From: an uncultured Rhodospirillales bacterium
GTDB lineage: Bacteria; Pseudomonadota; Alphaproteobacteria; Acetobacterales; Acetobacteraceae
Direction: 5' to 3'
Length of the DNA: 34,375 nucleotides
Assembly: GCA_903844135.1 (NCBI GenBank)
Contig: CAIMSN010000072.1
Coordinates: forward strand, 1 to 34,375
The position numbers and the translations under genes are program-made. The notes beneath the pieces are model-generated. The model was not told where the DNA came from. It searched no databases and saw nothing but the letters and a program-made list of their open reading frames with translations. Of this stretch, positions 23,521 through 31,961 are shown piece after piece. Positions within the stretch are counted from its first letter, which is position 1; each line of letters begins with the position of its first letter.

Positions 23521-24360
23521 ATGAACCAGGACCGGGATCTGGTCGAGGAGGAGCGGCAGGCGCGTCTCGCCGCCCGCGCCGACGACCGTCCACGCCCGTC
23601 CGGTGGCGCGCCCGGCATGGATTCCGGTACGAAGAAGCTGGCGCTGGTCGCCGGCGGGCTGGGCGCCCTGCTGGTGCTGATGGTCGGCGGCTGGAGCCTG
23701 CTCGGCCATCGTCCGGCCGGCATTCCGGTGCTCGGGCCGCCGCCGGGCCCGGTCAGGGTCAAGCCGGCCGATCCCGGCGGCATGCAGCTCATGGGCGCGC
23801 AGGTCGCGCAGACCAACGGTCCGGGCGCGCAGGCGCTGGCGCCGGGTCCGGAAGAAGCCGCTCCGCAGGCGCTGGAGGCGCAGGTCAATGCGGCGCGCAA
23901 GGCCGACCAGCCGGCGCCGCCGCCGAGCGCGCCGGAGGCCGGCCACAACGCCATGTCCGAGGCGACCGCACCGCCGATCGATCCGGAGTCGGGCGCCGGA
24001 ACCTTGATCCATGCGCCCGTCGTCAATGCGCCGGCGGCGGTGCCGCCCGCCGCTCCAGAGCCGCCTCCCGCACCGGACGCGGCGGTTGCGCCCGCCGCGC
24101 CCGAAGCGCCCGGTGGTCGCCATGCGGTCCAGCTCGCCGCCTTGGACAGCGACCAGGCCGCGCGCGCCGAATGGTCCCGCCTGACGCGCAAGGCGCCGTC
24201 CCTGTTCGGCGCCCGCACCCCGGTGGTGGTGGTGGCGACCCGTGACGGCAAGCAGTTCTACCGGCTCCGCACCGGCGGCTTCTCCAGCATCGCCGACGCC
24301 ACCGCGTTCTGCGGCAAGGTCAAGGCGGCCGGACTCGCCTGCACCCTGGCCGATTTCTGA
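23521..24360 (+). CDS. SPOR-domain membrane protein
   Basis: A 279-residue bitopic protein. A charged cytoplasmic N terminus of about 40 residues precedes one membrane helix (about 40-61, LALVAGGLGALLVLMVGGWS). A long Pro/Ala-rich periplasmic linker follows, and then a C-terminal SPOR domain of about 75 residues (HAVQLAALDSDQAARAEW through YRLRTGGFSSIADATAFC to the end). SPOR domains bind denuded septal peptidoglycan, so a cell-division or cell-wall role at the periplasmic face is likely. Two Cys residues in the SPOR domain may form a disulfide. GAGGAGAGACG precedes the ATG. nagZ begins one base after the stop, linking the gene to peptidoglycan recycling. Homologues occupy this place between argS and nagZ in other alphaproteobacteria. 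Confidence 0.9.
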   Translation: MNQDRDLVEEERQARLAARADDRPRPSGGAPGMDSGTKKLALVAGGLGALLVLMVGGWSLLGHRPAGIPVLGPPPGPVRVKPADPGGMQLMGAQVAQTNGPGAQALAPGPEEAAPQALEAQVNAARKADQPAPPPSAPEAGHNAMSEATAPPIDPESGAGTLIHAPVVNAPAAVPPAAPEPPPAPDAAVAPAAPEAPGGRHAVQLAALDSDQAARAEWSRLTRKAPSLFGARTPVVVVATRDGKQFYRLRTGGFSSIADATAFCGKVKAAGLACTLADF

Positions 24361-24361
24361 G

Positions 24362-25390
24362 ATGGACGAGTCCGGCCGGAATAGGGCGGCGATCGTCGGC
24401 CTGTCCGGCGCGTCGCTCACCGACGAGGAGCGCGCCATGCTCCACGATACGCCGCCGCTCGGCGTCATTCTGTTCAAGCGCAATATCGAGCATCCGGCGC
24501 AGTTGGCGGCGCTGGTCGCCGCGATCCGGGAGATCGTGCCGGACACCCTGCTGACCGTCGACCAGGAAGGCGGACGGGTCGCGCGCCTGCGCCCGCCGCA
24601 CTGGAACGCCCATCCACCGGCCGCGACGTTCGGCGCGCTGCATCTGCACGATCCGTCGGCGGCCATGCGCGCCGCCTTCCTCACCGGTGCGCTGATCGGC
24701 GCGGAATGCGCCGCTTCCGGGTTCGACCTGGTCTGCGCGCCGGTGCTCGACCTGGCCGTGCCCGGCGCCGACCCGGTGATCGGCGACCGCGCCTTCTCGC
24801 CGCTGCCCGAGGTGGTGGCGGCGCTCGGCGGTGCGGTGGCCGAGGGCCTGCTCGCGGCCGGGGTGCAGCCGGTCGGCAAGCATGCGCCCGGTCATGGGCG
24901 GGCGCTGGTCGACAGCCATCTGCGTCTGCCCGAGCTCGACGTGCTCGACGAGGCGGACTTGCTGCCGTTCCGGCTCAACGCCTGGATGCCGTGGATGATG
25001 ACCGCGCATATCCGCTTCCGCCGTCTCGATCCGCTGCATCCCGCCACGCTCTCGCCGGCGATCCTCGGCGGCGTGCTGCGCGACCGGCTGGCGCTGCGCG
25101 GCGTGCTGGTCTCGGACGACCTGTCGATGCATGCGGTCGCCGGCGAGCCGGGCGCGCTGGCCGCGTCCTGCCTCGCGGCGGGGTGCGACGTCGCGCTGCA
25201 TTGTTCCGGCATCGTCGCCGAGAGCCGCGCGGTTCTGGAGCAGGTGGGCGCCCCGTCGCAGGCGGCCCGGACCAGGCTGGACAGCGCCGCCCGCCTGGCC
25301 GCCGACCGGGTCCGTCGTCTCGACACCGACGCGCTGCGGCGCGAGCGCGACGCGCTGCTGCGGCCCGACCGGGACGCGGGCGCGTCGTGA
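24362..25390 (+). CDS. nagZ: Beta-N-acetylhexosaminidase NagZ
   Basis: A 342-residue GH3 hydrolase of the NagZ type, which removes N-acetylglucosamine from anhydro-muropeptides in cytoplasmic peptidoglycan recycling. The family marks are clear: GVILFKRNIEHPAQLAAL near the N terminus, TVDQEGGRVARLRPP, and the flexible catalytic loop KHAPGHGRALVDSH starting at K173 with D184 and H186 (the Asp-His dyad). The nucleophile motif SDDLSMHA is near residues 251-258. No signal peptide is present, as expected. The ATG start comes one base after the SPOR gene stop, and the stop overlaps the scpA GTG start (GTGA, 25387-25390). The loop has Ala in KHAPGHG where many homologues have Phe. Confidence is high. 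Confidence 0.95.
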   Translation: MDESGRNRAAIVGLSGASLTDEERAMLHDTPPLGVILFKRNIEHPAQLAALVAAIREIVPDTLLTVDQEGGRVARLRPPHWNAHPPAATFGALHLHDPSAAMRAAFLTGALIGAECAASGFDLVCAPVLDLAVPGADPVIGDRAFSPLPEVVAALGGAVAEGLLAAGVQPVGKHAPGHGRALVDSHLRLPELDVLDEADLLPFRLNAWMPWMMTAHIRFRRLDPLHPATLSPAILGGVLRDRLALRGVLVSDDLSMHAVAGEPGALAASCLAAGCDVALHCSGIVAESRAVLEQVGAPSQAARTRLDSAARLAADRVRRLDTDALRRERDALLRPDRDAGAS

Positions 25391-26184
25391 GCGTCGAGGG
25401 TTTGCCGGCCCAGACGGAGGCGGCGGGTCCGGCGGCGCCGATGCTGCTGCTCGACGGATTCGAGGGGCCGCTCGACCTGTTGCTCGACCTCGCCCGCACC
25501 CAGAAGGTGGATCTCGCCAGGATCTCGATCCTGACCCTGGTCGAGCAGTATCTCGCCGTCGTCGAGCAGGTGGGCCAGATCAGCCTCGAGCGCGCTGCGG
25601 ACTGGCTGGTGATGGCCGCCTGGCTCGCCTGGCTGAAATCCCGCCTGCTGCTGCCCGACGATCCGGCCGCCGCCGAGGAGGGCGAGGTCGCCGCCGAACT
25701 GCTGGCCGGGCGTCTCGCCGAACTCGCCAGGATCGGCGAGGCGGCGCGCTGGCTGGACCGGCGGCCGCAGCTCGGACGCGACCTGTTCCGGCGCGGCGCG
25801 GCGGAGACCCTGCAGGAGATCGACCGCAGCGGCCTGCTGCTGGATATCGGCCAGTTGCTCGGCGCCTACATGGCCGCCTGCCGGCGCACCGCGCGACGCA
25901 GCGTGTACCGGCCACGCCAAATGAGCTTCTGGACCGTCCAGGACGCCCTCGAACGGCTGCGCGACCTGGTGGGCGAGCTGGCGACCGACTGGTGCACCTT
26001 GTCCCGTTTCCTGCCCGCCGTGTCCGAGACCCCGGACATGCAGGACGCCGACCCGGCCTGGCGACGCCGCGCCGCTCTGGCCGGCACCCTGATCGCCGGG
26101 CTGGAGATGGCCAGGAGCGGGGTCATCGAACTGCGCCAGGACGAGGCGTTCGGGCCGGTGATGCTCCGGCGCGCCGCCTCGTGA
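25387..26184 (+). CDS. scpA: Segregation and condensation protein A
   Basis: A 265-residue kleisin subunit of the SMC-ScpAB condensin, which organises and helps segregate the chromosome. The N-terminal signature LLDGFEGPLDLLLDLARTQK is followed by VDLARISILTLVEQYL, the region that contacts the SMC neck. WLVMAAWLAWLKSRLLLP comes next. The middle section is variable and acidic, and the C-terminal winged-helix segment (LEMARSGVIELRQDEAFG) would bind the SMC head. The GTG start overlaps the nagZ stop and the stop overlaps the scpB GTG (GTGA, 26181-26184), so three genes are translationally linked. Length is typical for alphaproteobacteria. smc itself is not in the window. Confidence 0.94.
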   Translation: MSVEGLPAQTEAAGPAAPMLLLDGFEGPLDLLLDLARTQKVDLARISILTLVEQYLAVVEQVGQISLERAADWLVMAAWLAWLKSRLLLPDDPAAAEEGEVAAELLAGRLAELARIGEAARWLDRRPQLGRDLFRRGAAETLQEIDRSGLLLDIGQLLGAYMAACRRTARRSVYRPRQMSFWTVQDALERLRDLVGELATDWCTLSRFLPAVSETPDMQDADPAWRRRAALAGTLIAGLEMARSGVIELRQDEAFGPVMLRRAAS

Positions 26185-26798
26185 CCGACGCCGACCCGCT
26201 CTGCCTCAGGCTGGTCGAGGCGCTGGTGTTCGCCTCCAGCGAGCCGGTCGGCGAGAAGGCGGTGGCCGCCCTGCTGGCGGCGCATCTGCCCGACGACGCG
26301 CCGGTCGATCCGCGCGCCGTGCTGCTTCAGGTGCAGGCACGGTTTCGCGACAGCGGCGTGGTGCTGGCGGAAGTCGCCGGCGGCTGGCAGTTCCGGACCG
26401 CCCCGGACCTGGCCGGCTTCCTGACCAGGGTGCTGGAGCGGCCGCGCCGGCTGCCGCGCGCGGCGATGGAGACGCTGGCGATCGTCGCCTACCATCAGCC
26501 CTGCACCCGCACCGACATCGAGACCATCCGTGGCGTCTCGCTCGGCCAGCAGACCCTGGACCTGCTGCTGGAGGCCGGGCTGATCGTGCCGAGAGGCCGC
26601 AAGGAGGTACCGGGCCGGCCGGTGCTGTGGGGCACGTCGCCCGCCTTCCTGCAGCGCTTCGACCTGCGCGATCTGCGCGACCTGCCGCGACGCGAGGAGC
26701 TCCTGGTCGAATTGCCGGGCGTCGCCGCCGCGCCGGCGGCCACGCCCGGTCCGGACGCCGGCGCGGAGGACGGACCGGAAGCCTCACCGCATGGTTGA
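26181..26798 (+). CDS. scpB: Segregation and condensation protein B
   Basis: A 205-residue partner of ScpA; as a dimer it binds and stabilises the kleisin in the SMC complex. It consists of two winged-helix domains. The first begins LVEALVFASSEPV, and the second contains the family motif RAAMETLAIVAYHQPCTR followed by IRGVSLGQQTLDLLLEAGLI. A divergent Pro/Ala/acidic tail ends the protein, as is common in this class. The start is a GTG coupled to the scpA stop. The gap to tatB is only 91 bases, leaving no room for a tatA gene that is often found here. The stop codon overlaps a TTGACA hexamer (26795-26800) that could be a -35 element for the tat genes, but I find no well-spaced -10. Confidence 0.94.
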   Translation: MTDADPLCLRLVEALVFASSEPVGEKAVAALLAAHLPDDAPVDPRAVLLQVQARFRDSGVVLAEVAGGWQFRTAPDLAGFLTRVLERPRRLPRAAMETLAIVAYHQPCTRTDIETIRGVSLGQQTLDLLLEAGLIVPRGRKEVPGRPVLWGTSPAFLQRFDLRDLRDLPRREELLVELPGVAAAPAATPGPDAGAEDGPEASPHG

Positions 26799-26889
26799 CA
26801 GCCTGACCGCGTGCTAGGAAAGCCTCGCTGGGAGCCCGGTCGCACGCACGGCGCGTCGATCGGTATCCGTAACCGGGGCACGACGGACG

Positions 26890-27540
26890 ATGTTTGGTTT
26901 GGACCTGTCCGAGTTCGCGCTGATCGGCATCGTCGCGCTGCTGTTCATCGGCCCGAAGGACATGCCGGTGGCGATCCGGACCGTCACCACTCTGCTGAAG
27001 AAGGGCCGCAAGCTGGCCGGCGAGTTCCAGGGTCATGTCGACGAGATGATCAAGGAGGCGGATCTCGGCGAGGCACGCGACCAGTTCCGCCAGCTCCGCT
27101 CGTTCAACGTCCGCGGCCAGTTGATGAAGGCGCTCGATTCCGACGGCAGCATCCAGCAGACCTTCCGGGACAACCCGCTGGCCCCGGCCGGCCCGAAGGA
27201 GGCGACGCAACGCCTGCTGTCCGGTGCCGATCCCGCGCCGCACCCGCTGCTCGCCGGCGGCCAGCCCTCGGAGGCAATGCCGACCGCGGCGATCGCCGCG
27301 CGGCCGATCCATGGCAGGCCGATGACCGACCTGCAGGCGGGCCTGAGCGACGAGGAACGCGCGGCGCTGGATGCCGCGGACCCGGCGCCGCCGATCCTGC
27401 CGCCCGCCGTGGCCGGCCGGCTGCGGGTCGCGCGCGCGCGGCCGGTCGCGCCCAGCTTCGTGCCGCCGCGCGCCGCGGGCCAGCTTCCTGTCGCGGCGCG
27501 CCGTCCGCACGCCCATCCATCCGCCGACGCCGCGTCCTGA
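26890..27540 (+). CDS. tatB: Sec-independent protein translocase subunit TatB
   Basis: A 216-residue TatB protein, part of the TatBC receptor complex that recognises twin-arginine signal peptides. It has the single N-terminal membrane helix with a Glu at position 8 ([18 protein letters not shown]). The IGPKDMP hinge and an amphipathic helix follow ([19 protein letters not shown]), then a long charged, Pro/Ala-rich cytoplasmic tail. The Glu at 8, the long tail and the position directly before tatC favour TatB over TatA. No ORF for a separate TatA (usually 60-90 residues) lies between scpB and this gene, so TatA must be encoded elsewhere or this protein serves both roles. One probable Tat client in the window is the phospholipase at 13251-15323. 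Confidence 0.93.
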   Translation: MFGLDLSEFALIGIVALLFIGPKDMPVAIRTVTTLLKKGRKLAGEFQGHVDEMIKEADLGEARDQFRQLRSFNVRGQLMKALDSDGSIQQTFRDNPLAPAGPKEATQRLLSGADPAPHPLLAGGQPSEAMPTAAIAARPIHGRPMTDLQAGLSDEERAALDAADPAPPILPPAVAGRLRVARARPVAPSFVPPRAAGQLPVAARRPHAHPSADAAS

Positions 27541-27567
27541 TCCGGCCGAGACCAGGAGCGAGGTTCG

Positions 27568-28347
27568 GTGACCGAAGACCATATCGACGACCAGGCGATG
27601 CCGCTGCTCGAGCATCTGGTCGAACTGCGCAAGCGCCTGATCTGGTCGATGGTCGCGTTCGCGCTGTCGTTCCTGCTCTGCTACCATTTTTCGCAGCAGA
27701 TCTATCTGTTCCTGGCGCAGCCCCTGGCCAACATCATGCGCCAGAAGGGCGAGCAGCCGCATCTGATCTATACCGCGCTGTACGAGGCGTTCTTCACCTA
27801 CATCAAGGTCGCGTTCTTCGGCGCCACCTTCATCTCCTTCCCGGTGATGGCGACGCAGGCCTGGATCTTCATCGCGCCGGGCCTGTATCGCAGCGAGAAG
27901 CGCGCCTTCGCGCCGTTCCTGATCGCCACCCCGGTCCTGTTCCTGATGGGCGCGGCGCTGGCCTATTATTTCGTGTTCCCGTTTGCCTGGAAGTTCTTCC
28001 TCAGCTTCCAGACCAACACCGGTCCGGACCAGCTCCAGATCCAGCTCCAGGCCAAGGTCAGCGAATATCTCGCTCTGGTCACCAAGCTGATCCTGGCGTT
28101 CGGCATCGCCTTCGAACTGCCGGTGGTGCTGACGCTGTGCGCCAAGATCGGCCTGGTGTCGTCGCGCGGCCTGAAGAAGGCGCGGCGCTACGCCTATGTC
28201 GGCGCCTTCGTCGCCGCGGCGATCCTGACCCCGCCCGACGTCATCACCCAGACCGGTCTCGCGGTGCCGCTGATCGGGCTCTACGAGATCTCCATCCTGT
28301 GCGCCCGGCTGGTCGAACCGAAACCCGTCGTCGACGAGGAAGCCTGA
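27568..28347 (+). CDS. tatC: Sec-independent protein translocase subunit TatC
   Basis: A 259-residue polytopic membrane protein with six expected helices, the core twin-arginine signal receptor. The conserved N-terminal motif [16 protein letters not shown] contains the Glu and Arg residues that contact the RR motif. Other family marks are [20 protein letters not shown], the periplasmic [20 protein letters not shown] loop-helix, and [13 protein letters not shown]. The C-terminal segment has [11 protein letters not shown] with the conserved Pro-Asp. The start is a GTG with GAGCGAGG upstream, 27 bases after the tatB stop. The TGA stop shares one base with the serS start (TGATG at 28345-28349). 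Length is normal. Confidence 0.96.
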   Translation: MTEDHIDDQAMPLLEHLVELRKRLIWSMVAFALSFLLCYHFSQQIYLFLAQPLANIMRQKGEQPHLIYTALYEAFFTYIKVAFFGATFISFPVMATQAWIFIAPGLYRSEKRAFAPFLIATPVLFLMGAALAYYFVFPFAWKFFLSFQTNTGPDQLQIQLQAKVSEYLALVTKLILAFGIAFELPVVLTLCAKIGLVSSRGLKKARRYAYVGAFVAAAILTPPDVITQTGLAVPLIGLYEISILCARLVEPKPVVDEEA

Positions 28348-29639
28348 TGCACGACCTCCGCGCCCTGCGCGCCGATCCGCAATCGTTCGATGCGGCGCTT
28401 GCGCGTCGCGGCCTGGAGCCGGTCGCCGACGGGCTGGTCGCGCAGGACGAGCGCCGCCGCGCCGCCCTGACCCGCCTGCAGGCGCTGCAATCGCGCCGCA
28501 ACGCGCTGTCCAGGGAGATCGGCCAGGCGAAGCGGGCAGGGGCCGACACGGCGGCGCTGGAAGCGGAATCCGTCGCCTCCCAGGCAGAGATGGCGCAACT
28601 GGAGACCGACGCCAGGACCGCCGAGGCGGCGATCCAGGCGGTGCTGGCCGAGCTTCCCAACCGCCTCGACCCGGACGTCCCCGACGGCGCCGACGAACAC
28701 GCCAACGTCGTGGTCCACGAGCGCGGCGTCCGGCGCGCCTTCGATTTCACCCCCAGGGAGCATTACGAGCTCGGCGAGGCGCTCGGGCTGATGGATTTCG
28801 CCGCCGCCGGCAAGCTCTCCGGCAGCCGCTTCGTGGTGCTGCGCGGCGCGCTCGCCCGGCTGGAGCGGGCGCTGGGCCAGTTCATGCTCGATCTGCACGT
28901 CGCCGAGCATGGCTACGTCGAACACGCGGTGCCGCTGCTGGTGAACGAGGCGGCGATGTACGGTACCGACAAGCTGCCGAAATTCGCCGACCAGTCCTTC
29001 TGCACCACCGACGGCCGCTGGCTGATCCCGACCGCGGAGGTGCCGCTGACCGCGCTCTCCGCCGGGGAGATCGTGCCCGCCGCGTCGCTGCCGCTACGCC
29101 TGACCGCGCTGTCCGCCTGCTTCCGCAGCGAGGCCGGCGCCGCCGGCCGCGACACCCGCGGCATGCTGCGCCAGCACCAGTTCATGAAGGTCGAGCTGGT
29201 CTCGGTGGTCGCCGCCGACGACAGCGATGCCGAGCACGAGCGCATGACCCGTGCCGCCGAGACGGTGCTGGAGCGGCTGGAGATCCCCTATCGCCGCATG
29301 CTGCTCTGCGCCGGCGATACCGGCTTCGGCGCCGCCCGCACCTACGATCTGGAGGCCTGGCTGCCCGGCCAGAACGCCTGGCGCGAGATCAGCTCCTGCT
29401 CCAATACGCGCGACTTTCAGGCGCGCCGGATGAACGCCCGCACCCGCCGCGAGCCGGCGCCGGGCGAGAAGCCCGCCACCGAATTCGTGCATACCCTCAA
29501 CGGCTCCGGCGTGGCGCTCGGACGCGCGCTGATCGCGGTGATGGAAACCTACCAGCGCGCCGATGGCGGCATCGACATACCCGCGGTCTTGCGCCCCTAC
29601 ATGGGCGGCCTGGGGAGCCTGCCTGCAAACGCGCCCTGA
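28347..29639 (+). CDS. serS: Seryl-tRNA synthetase
   Basis: A 430-residue class II synthetase charging tRNA-Ser (and serving selenocysteine where present). The N-terminal long antiparallel coiled coil (about 25-105, for example [19 protein letters not shown]) binds the long variable arm of tRNA-Ser. Catalytic motif 2 is [20 protein letters not shown], followed by FMKVEL; motif 3 is [27 protein letters not shown] and the [19 protein letters not shown] segment are standard. The start overlaps the tatC stop by one base. The C-terminal codons lie inside the left arm of an inverted repeat that continues downstream of the stop, so the 3' end of the gene and the repeat are merged. Length and motifs are complete. 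Confidence 0.96.
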   Translation: MHDLRALRADPQSFDAALARRGLEPVADGLVAQDERRRAALTRLQALQSRRNALSREIGQAKRAGADTAALEAESVASQAEMAQLETDARTAEAAIQAVLAELPNRLDPDVPDGADEHANVVVHERGVRRAFDFTPREHYELGEALGLMDFAAAGKLSGSRFVVLRGALARLERALGQFMLDLHVAEHGYVEHAVPLLVNEAAMYGTDKLPKFADQSFCTTDGRWLIPTAEVPLTALSAGEIVPAASLPLRLTALSACFRSEAGAAGRDTRGMLRQHQFMKVELVSVVAADDSDAEHERMTRAAETVLERLEIPYRRMLLCAGDTGFGAARTYDLEAWLPGQNAWREISSCSNTRDFQARRMNARTRREPAPGEKPATEFVHTLNGSGVALGRALIAVMETYQRADGGIDIPAVLRPYMGGLGSLPANAP

Positions 29640-29779
29640 CGGTCATCCACGGGTGAAACGCTGCGCTCCTGTGCTCACGGCCTGGAGGCCGCTCCGCTCC
29701 GGTGCTCGCGCTTCACCCGCGGCCGGCGTCGCTGGCGCGCCGCCTCTGACTCGCCAGGACACGTTTTCAGGCAGGCTCC
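29614..29779. repeat. Imperfect nested inverted repeat overlapping and following the serS 3' end
   Basis: The 18 bases at 29614-29631 (inside the end of serS) and those at 29762-29779 are inverted copies matching at 17 of 18 positions, 130 bases apart. Nested within are a perfect 8-bp inverted pair, CGGGTGAA at 29650-29657 and TTCACCCG at 29712-29719, and a GGCC-TGGA-GGCC hairpin near 29679-29690. A direct repeat of about 16 bases also lies between the arms (29664-29679 and 29695-29710, 14 of 16 identical). The whole looks like a structured palindromic element, possibly a dispersed repeat or a processing/termination structure. The remaining gene-free bases up to 29932 show only a weak promoter candidate. 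Confidence 0.6.
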
Positions 29780-29857
29780 GCCCGTGACGGACGACGGCAG
29801 AGTCGGCGGCGGCGCTGCGCGCGCTTCCGGGCGGTCGCCTGTACGGCCGATAACATT

Positions 29858-29887
29858 TTGGTAGTCTGGTGCGCGGACGCCTGATAG
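29858..29887 (+). promoter_or_regulatory. Candidate promoter of glycosyltransferase cluster
   Basis: TTGGTA (29858-29863) and TGATAG (29882-29887) are separated by 18 bases, in the only AT-richer stretch before the glycosyltransferase genes. A start site a few bases later would give a leader of about 35-40 bases with the GGAGG at 29923-29927. Both hexamers depart from consensus, so this is a weak call. Confidence 0.3.
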
Positions 29888-29932
29888 CGTCGTTTCGGCC
29901 CCGACATGGAGTCCGGGTTCGGGGAGGCGCCG

Positions 29933-31909
29933 ATGGGAGCGGATGCGGGCGGTGGACTCGCTGGGCAGGGGATTGCGACACACACGCTGGTCGGGGCGCG
30001 CGACTGGTCGGCGCAACGCGCCATGCCGGGGTCCGCGCCATCGTCGATCGCCTGGCCGATGGCGGCGCGGCGTGGCGCAAGTGTGCCGTTCGACGGCGCA
30101 GTCGACGGGACGGATGACGGGGCGGAGAGGGTCGCCGACATCGTGCGCCTCTATCGTCTCGTGCTCGACGCCATTCCCGACCGGCCGGGCCTGCGCCATC
30201 ACGCCGACCTGCTCGCCGCCGGCCATACGCTGGCCGGTCTGGCCGCTTCCCTGCTGCGCCTCGGCGCCGACTCGCAGTGCCGGCCGGTCGAGCGCGCCGC
30301 CCTGCTGTGGCGCAGGGACGGGCGGGGCAGGCGGGGTTTCGCCGCCGCCTGGCGCCAGACGCCGGACCTGCCGCATTTCGTTGCGTCGCTGATACGCCAC
30401 CCGCCGCTCCGGAGCCGATCGCAGCTCTGCGCGCTGTTCCCGGAAGGCGTCGATCCGGCGCTCGACGACGTCTATCCAGGCTGGGCCTACCGGCTGTGGT
30501 CGGCGGAAATCCGACAGGTCCTGGTCGGCATGGCGCGCCGCCTGATGCCGCTGCTCCGGCTCGCCGGACCGCGGATCGTGCTGAGCCTCGACATCGACCG
30601 GAGCGCGAGCGCCGCCGATCTCGACGCGACCCTGTCCAGCCTGGCGCGACAGATCTATGGCCGCTGGAGCCTGTCCCTGACCGGACCGTTCCCGGCTGGC
30701 TTTTCCCTGCCGCCCGATCCTCGGATCGGCAGGGCCGCCACCGGACCGCGGCCCTGTCTGCATGGCGCGCTGCGGCCGGGCGATACGCTGTCGCCCGCCT
30801 GCCTGGCCCTGTTCGCCTATGCCGCGCTGCGCCGGCCGGGCATCGCCGGATGGAGTTGCGACCAGGATCGCCGCGATCCGGACGGGTTCTGCACCGACCC
30901 GCAGCTCGATCCGATACGGCGCGACGGGCTGGTGCTGCGCCGGCACGGCGCCTCCGCCCCGGGCGGCGCCACCCGCCATCTTCCCGCGGTGCTGCTGCAT
31001 CGCCTGGCCCGGACGACTCGCGCCGCGGCAACCCAGGCGGCTCGAACGCCGGTCCGCTTCCCGGCGCGGTCCCGCGTGTCGGTGGTGATCGCCACCCGCG
31101 ACCGCGCCGCGCTGCTGCGGCGCTGCATCGAGAGCCTGCGGGAGGTGACGGCGGGTCCGGCGCCCGAGATCGTGCTGGTCGACAATGGCAGCCGGGAGCC
31201 GGACGCGCTGGCGCTGCTGGCGTCGCTGCAGGAGCAGGGCTGCACGGTGCTGCGCCGTCCCGGCTCGTTCAACTGGTCGCTGCTCAACAATGCCGGCGTG
31301 CGGGCTTCGTCCGGCGAAATCGTCGTGCTGCTCAACAACGACACCGAATGCATCGAAGCGGACTGGCTGGAGCGGCTGGCCTCGGCCTGTCTGGATCCGG
31401 CGGCCGGGCCGGTCGGCGCCCGGCTGCTCTACGCCGACGGCACGGTGCAGCATGCCGGCGTCTTGATCGGCCCGGGACCGCACGCGGCGCATCGCTGGAG
31501 CCCGGACGGCGAGACCGGGATCCGGTCGGTCTCCGCGGTGACCGGGGCCTGCATGGCGGTCCGGCGCACGCTGTTCGACCGGCTCGGCGGGTTCGACGAG
31601 GCCCTTCCGGTGACCTGGAACGATCTCGATTTCTGCCTACGCGCCCGCGCCGCCGGTCTCGATGTCAGGCTGTGCAGCGATTCGGTGCTGCGTCATCACG
31701 AGTTGGGCACCCGCACCCCGGACAGCGCACCGGAGAACCAGGACCAGTTGGCACGCACCAGGGCCTATATCGCGCGGCGTCATGCCGGCCGCCTCGGGCG
31801 CGACCGGTTCCTGCACCCGCTGGCGATGGCCGAGGCAGGCGGCCGCCTGCTCGATCCGGAGGCGCCGCGATGGATCAGTGCGCTGGTCGCAAGCGGCGGC
31901 GTCGATTGA
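29933..31909 (+). CDS. Large family-2 glycosyltransferase with a degenerate N-terminal GT2-like half
   Basis: About 658 residues. The C-terminal half (from about 381) is a clear GT2 domain: RVSVVIATRDRAALLRRC, then VLVDNGSREPDALAL, SFNWSLLNNAGVRASSGE, the metal-site segment LLNNDTECIEADWLERL (around D470), and the acceptor-site region FDEALPVTWNDLDFCLRARA. This wording is typical of O-antigen/rhamnan-type glycosyltransferases. The N-terminal half keeps the outline of a second GT2 domain (DLDATLSSLARQIYGRWSLS and LRPGDTLSPACLALFAYAA) but lacks normal nucleotide-sugar motifs, so it is probably non-catalytic. I chose the ATG at 29933 because GGAGG lies five bases upstream; an in-frame ATG at 29906 has none. 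It is first of at least three glycosyltransferase genes, probably for surface polysaccharide. Confidence 0.88.
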   Translation: MGADAGGGLAGQGIATHTLVGARDWSAQRAMPGSAPSSIAWPMAARRGASVPFDGAVDGTDDGAERVADIVRLYRLVLDAIPDRPGLRHHADLLAAGHTLAGLAASLLRLGADSQCRPVERAALLWRRDGRGRRGFAAAWRQTPDLPHFVASLIRHPPLRSRSQLCALFPEGVDPALDDVYPGWAYRLWSAEIRQVLVGMARRLMPLLRLAGPRIVLSLDIDRSASAADLDATLSSLARQIYGRWSLSLTGPFPAGFSLPPDPRIGRAATGPRPCLHGALRPGDTLSPACLALFAYAALRRPGIAGWSCDQDRRDPDGFCTDPQLDPIRRDGLVLRRHGASAPGGATRHLPAVLLHRLARTTRAAATQAARTPVRFPARSRVSVVIATRDRAALLRRCIESLREVTAGPAPEIVLVDNGSREPDALALLASLQEQGCTVLRRPGSFNWSLLNNAGVRASSGEIVVLLNNDTECIEADWLERLASACLDPAAGPVGARLLYADGTVQHAGVLIGPGPHAAHRWSPDGETGIRSVSAVTGACMAVRRTLFDRLGGFDEALPVTWNDLDFCLRARAAGLDVRLCSDSVLRHHELGTRTPDSAPENQDQLARTRAYIARRHAGRLGRDRFLHPLAMAEAGGRLLDPEAPRWISALVASGGVD

Positions 31910-31961
31910 CGATCCGTTGCGGTCATGGTTCCTGCCTTCAGGGTCTTTCGACGAGGCATTG

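Noticed and set aside
21660-24251. 863-codon open frame on the minus strand opposite argS and the SPOR gene
   Set aside because: Same shadow pattern. The plus-strand genes are unmistakable.
26795-26820. TTGACA overlapping the scpB stop as a full tat promoter
   Set aside because: The only -10-like sequence (TAGGAA at 26815) is 14 bases away, too close for a normal promoter. It is mentioned under scpB but not called.
29643-31492. Two long minus-strand frames (462 and 605 codons) opposite the GT2 gene
   Set aside because: Low-complexity Arg/Ala/Gln-rich translations opposite a clear glycosyltransferase. They also read through the inverted repeat, so are taken as shadows.
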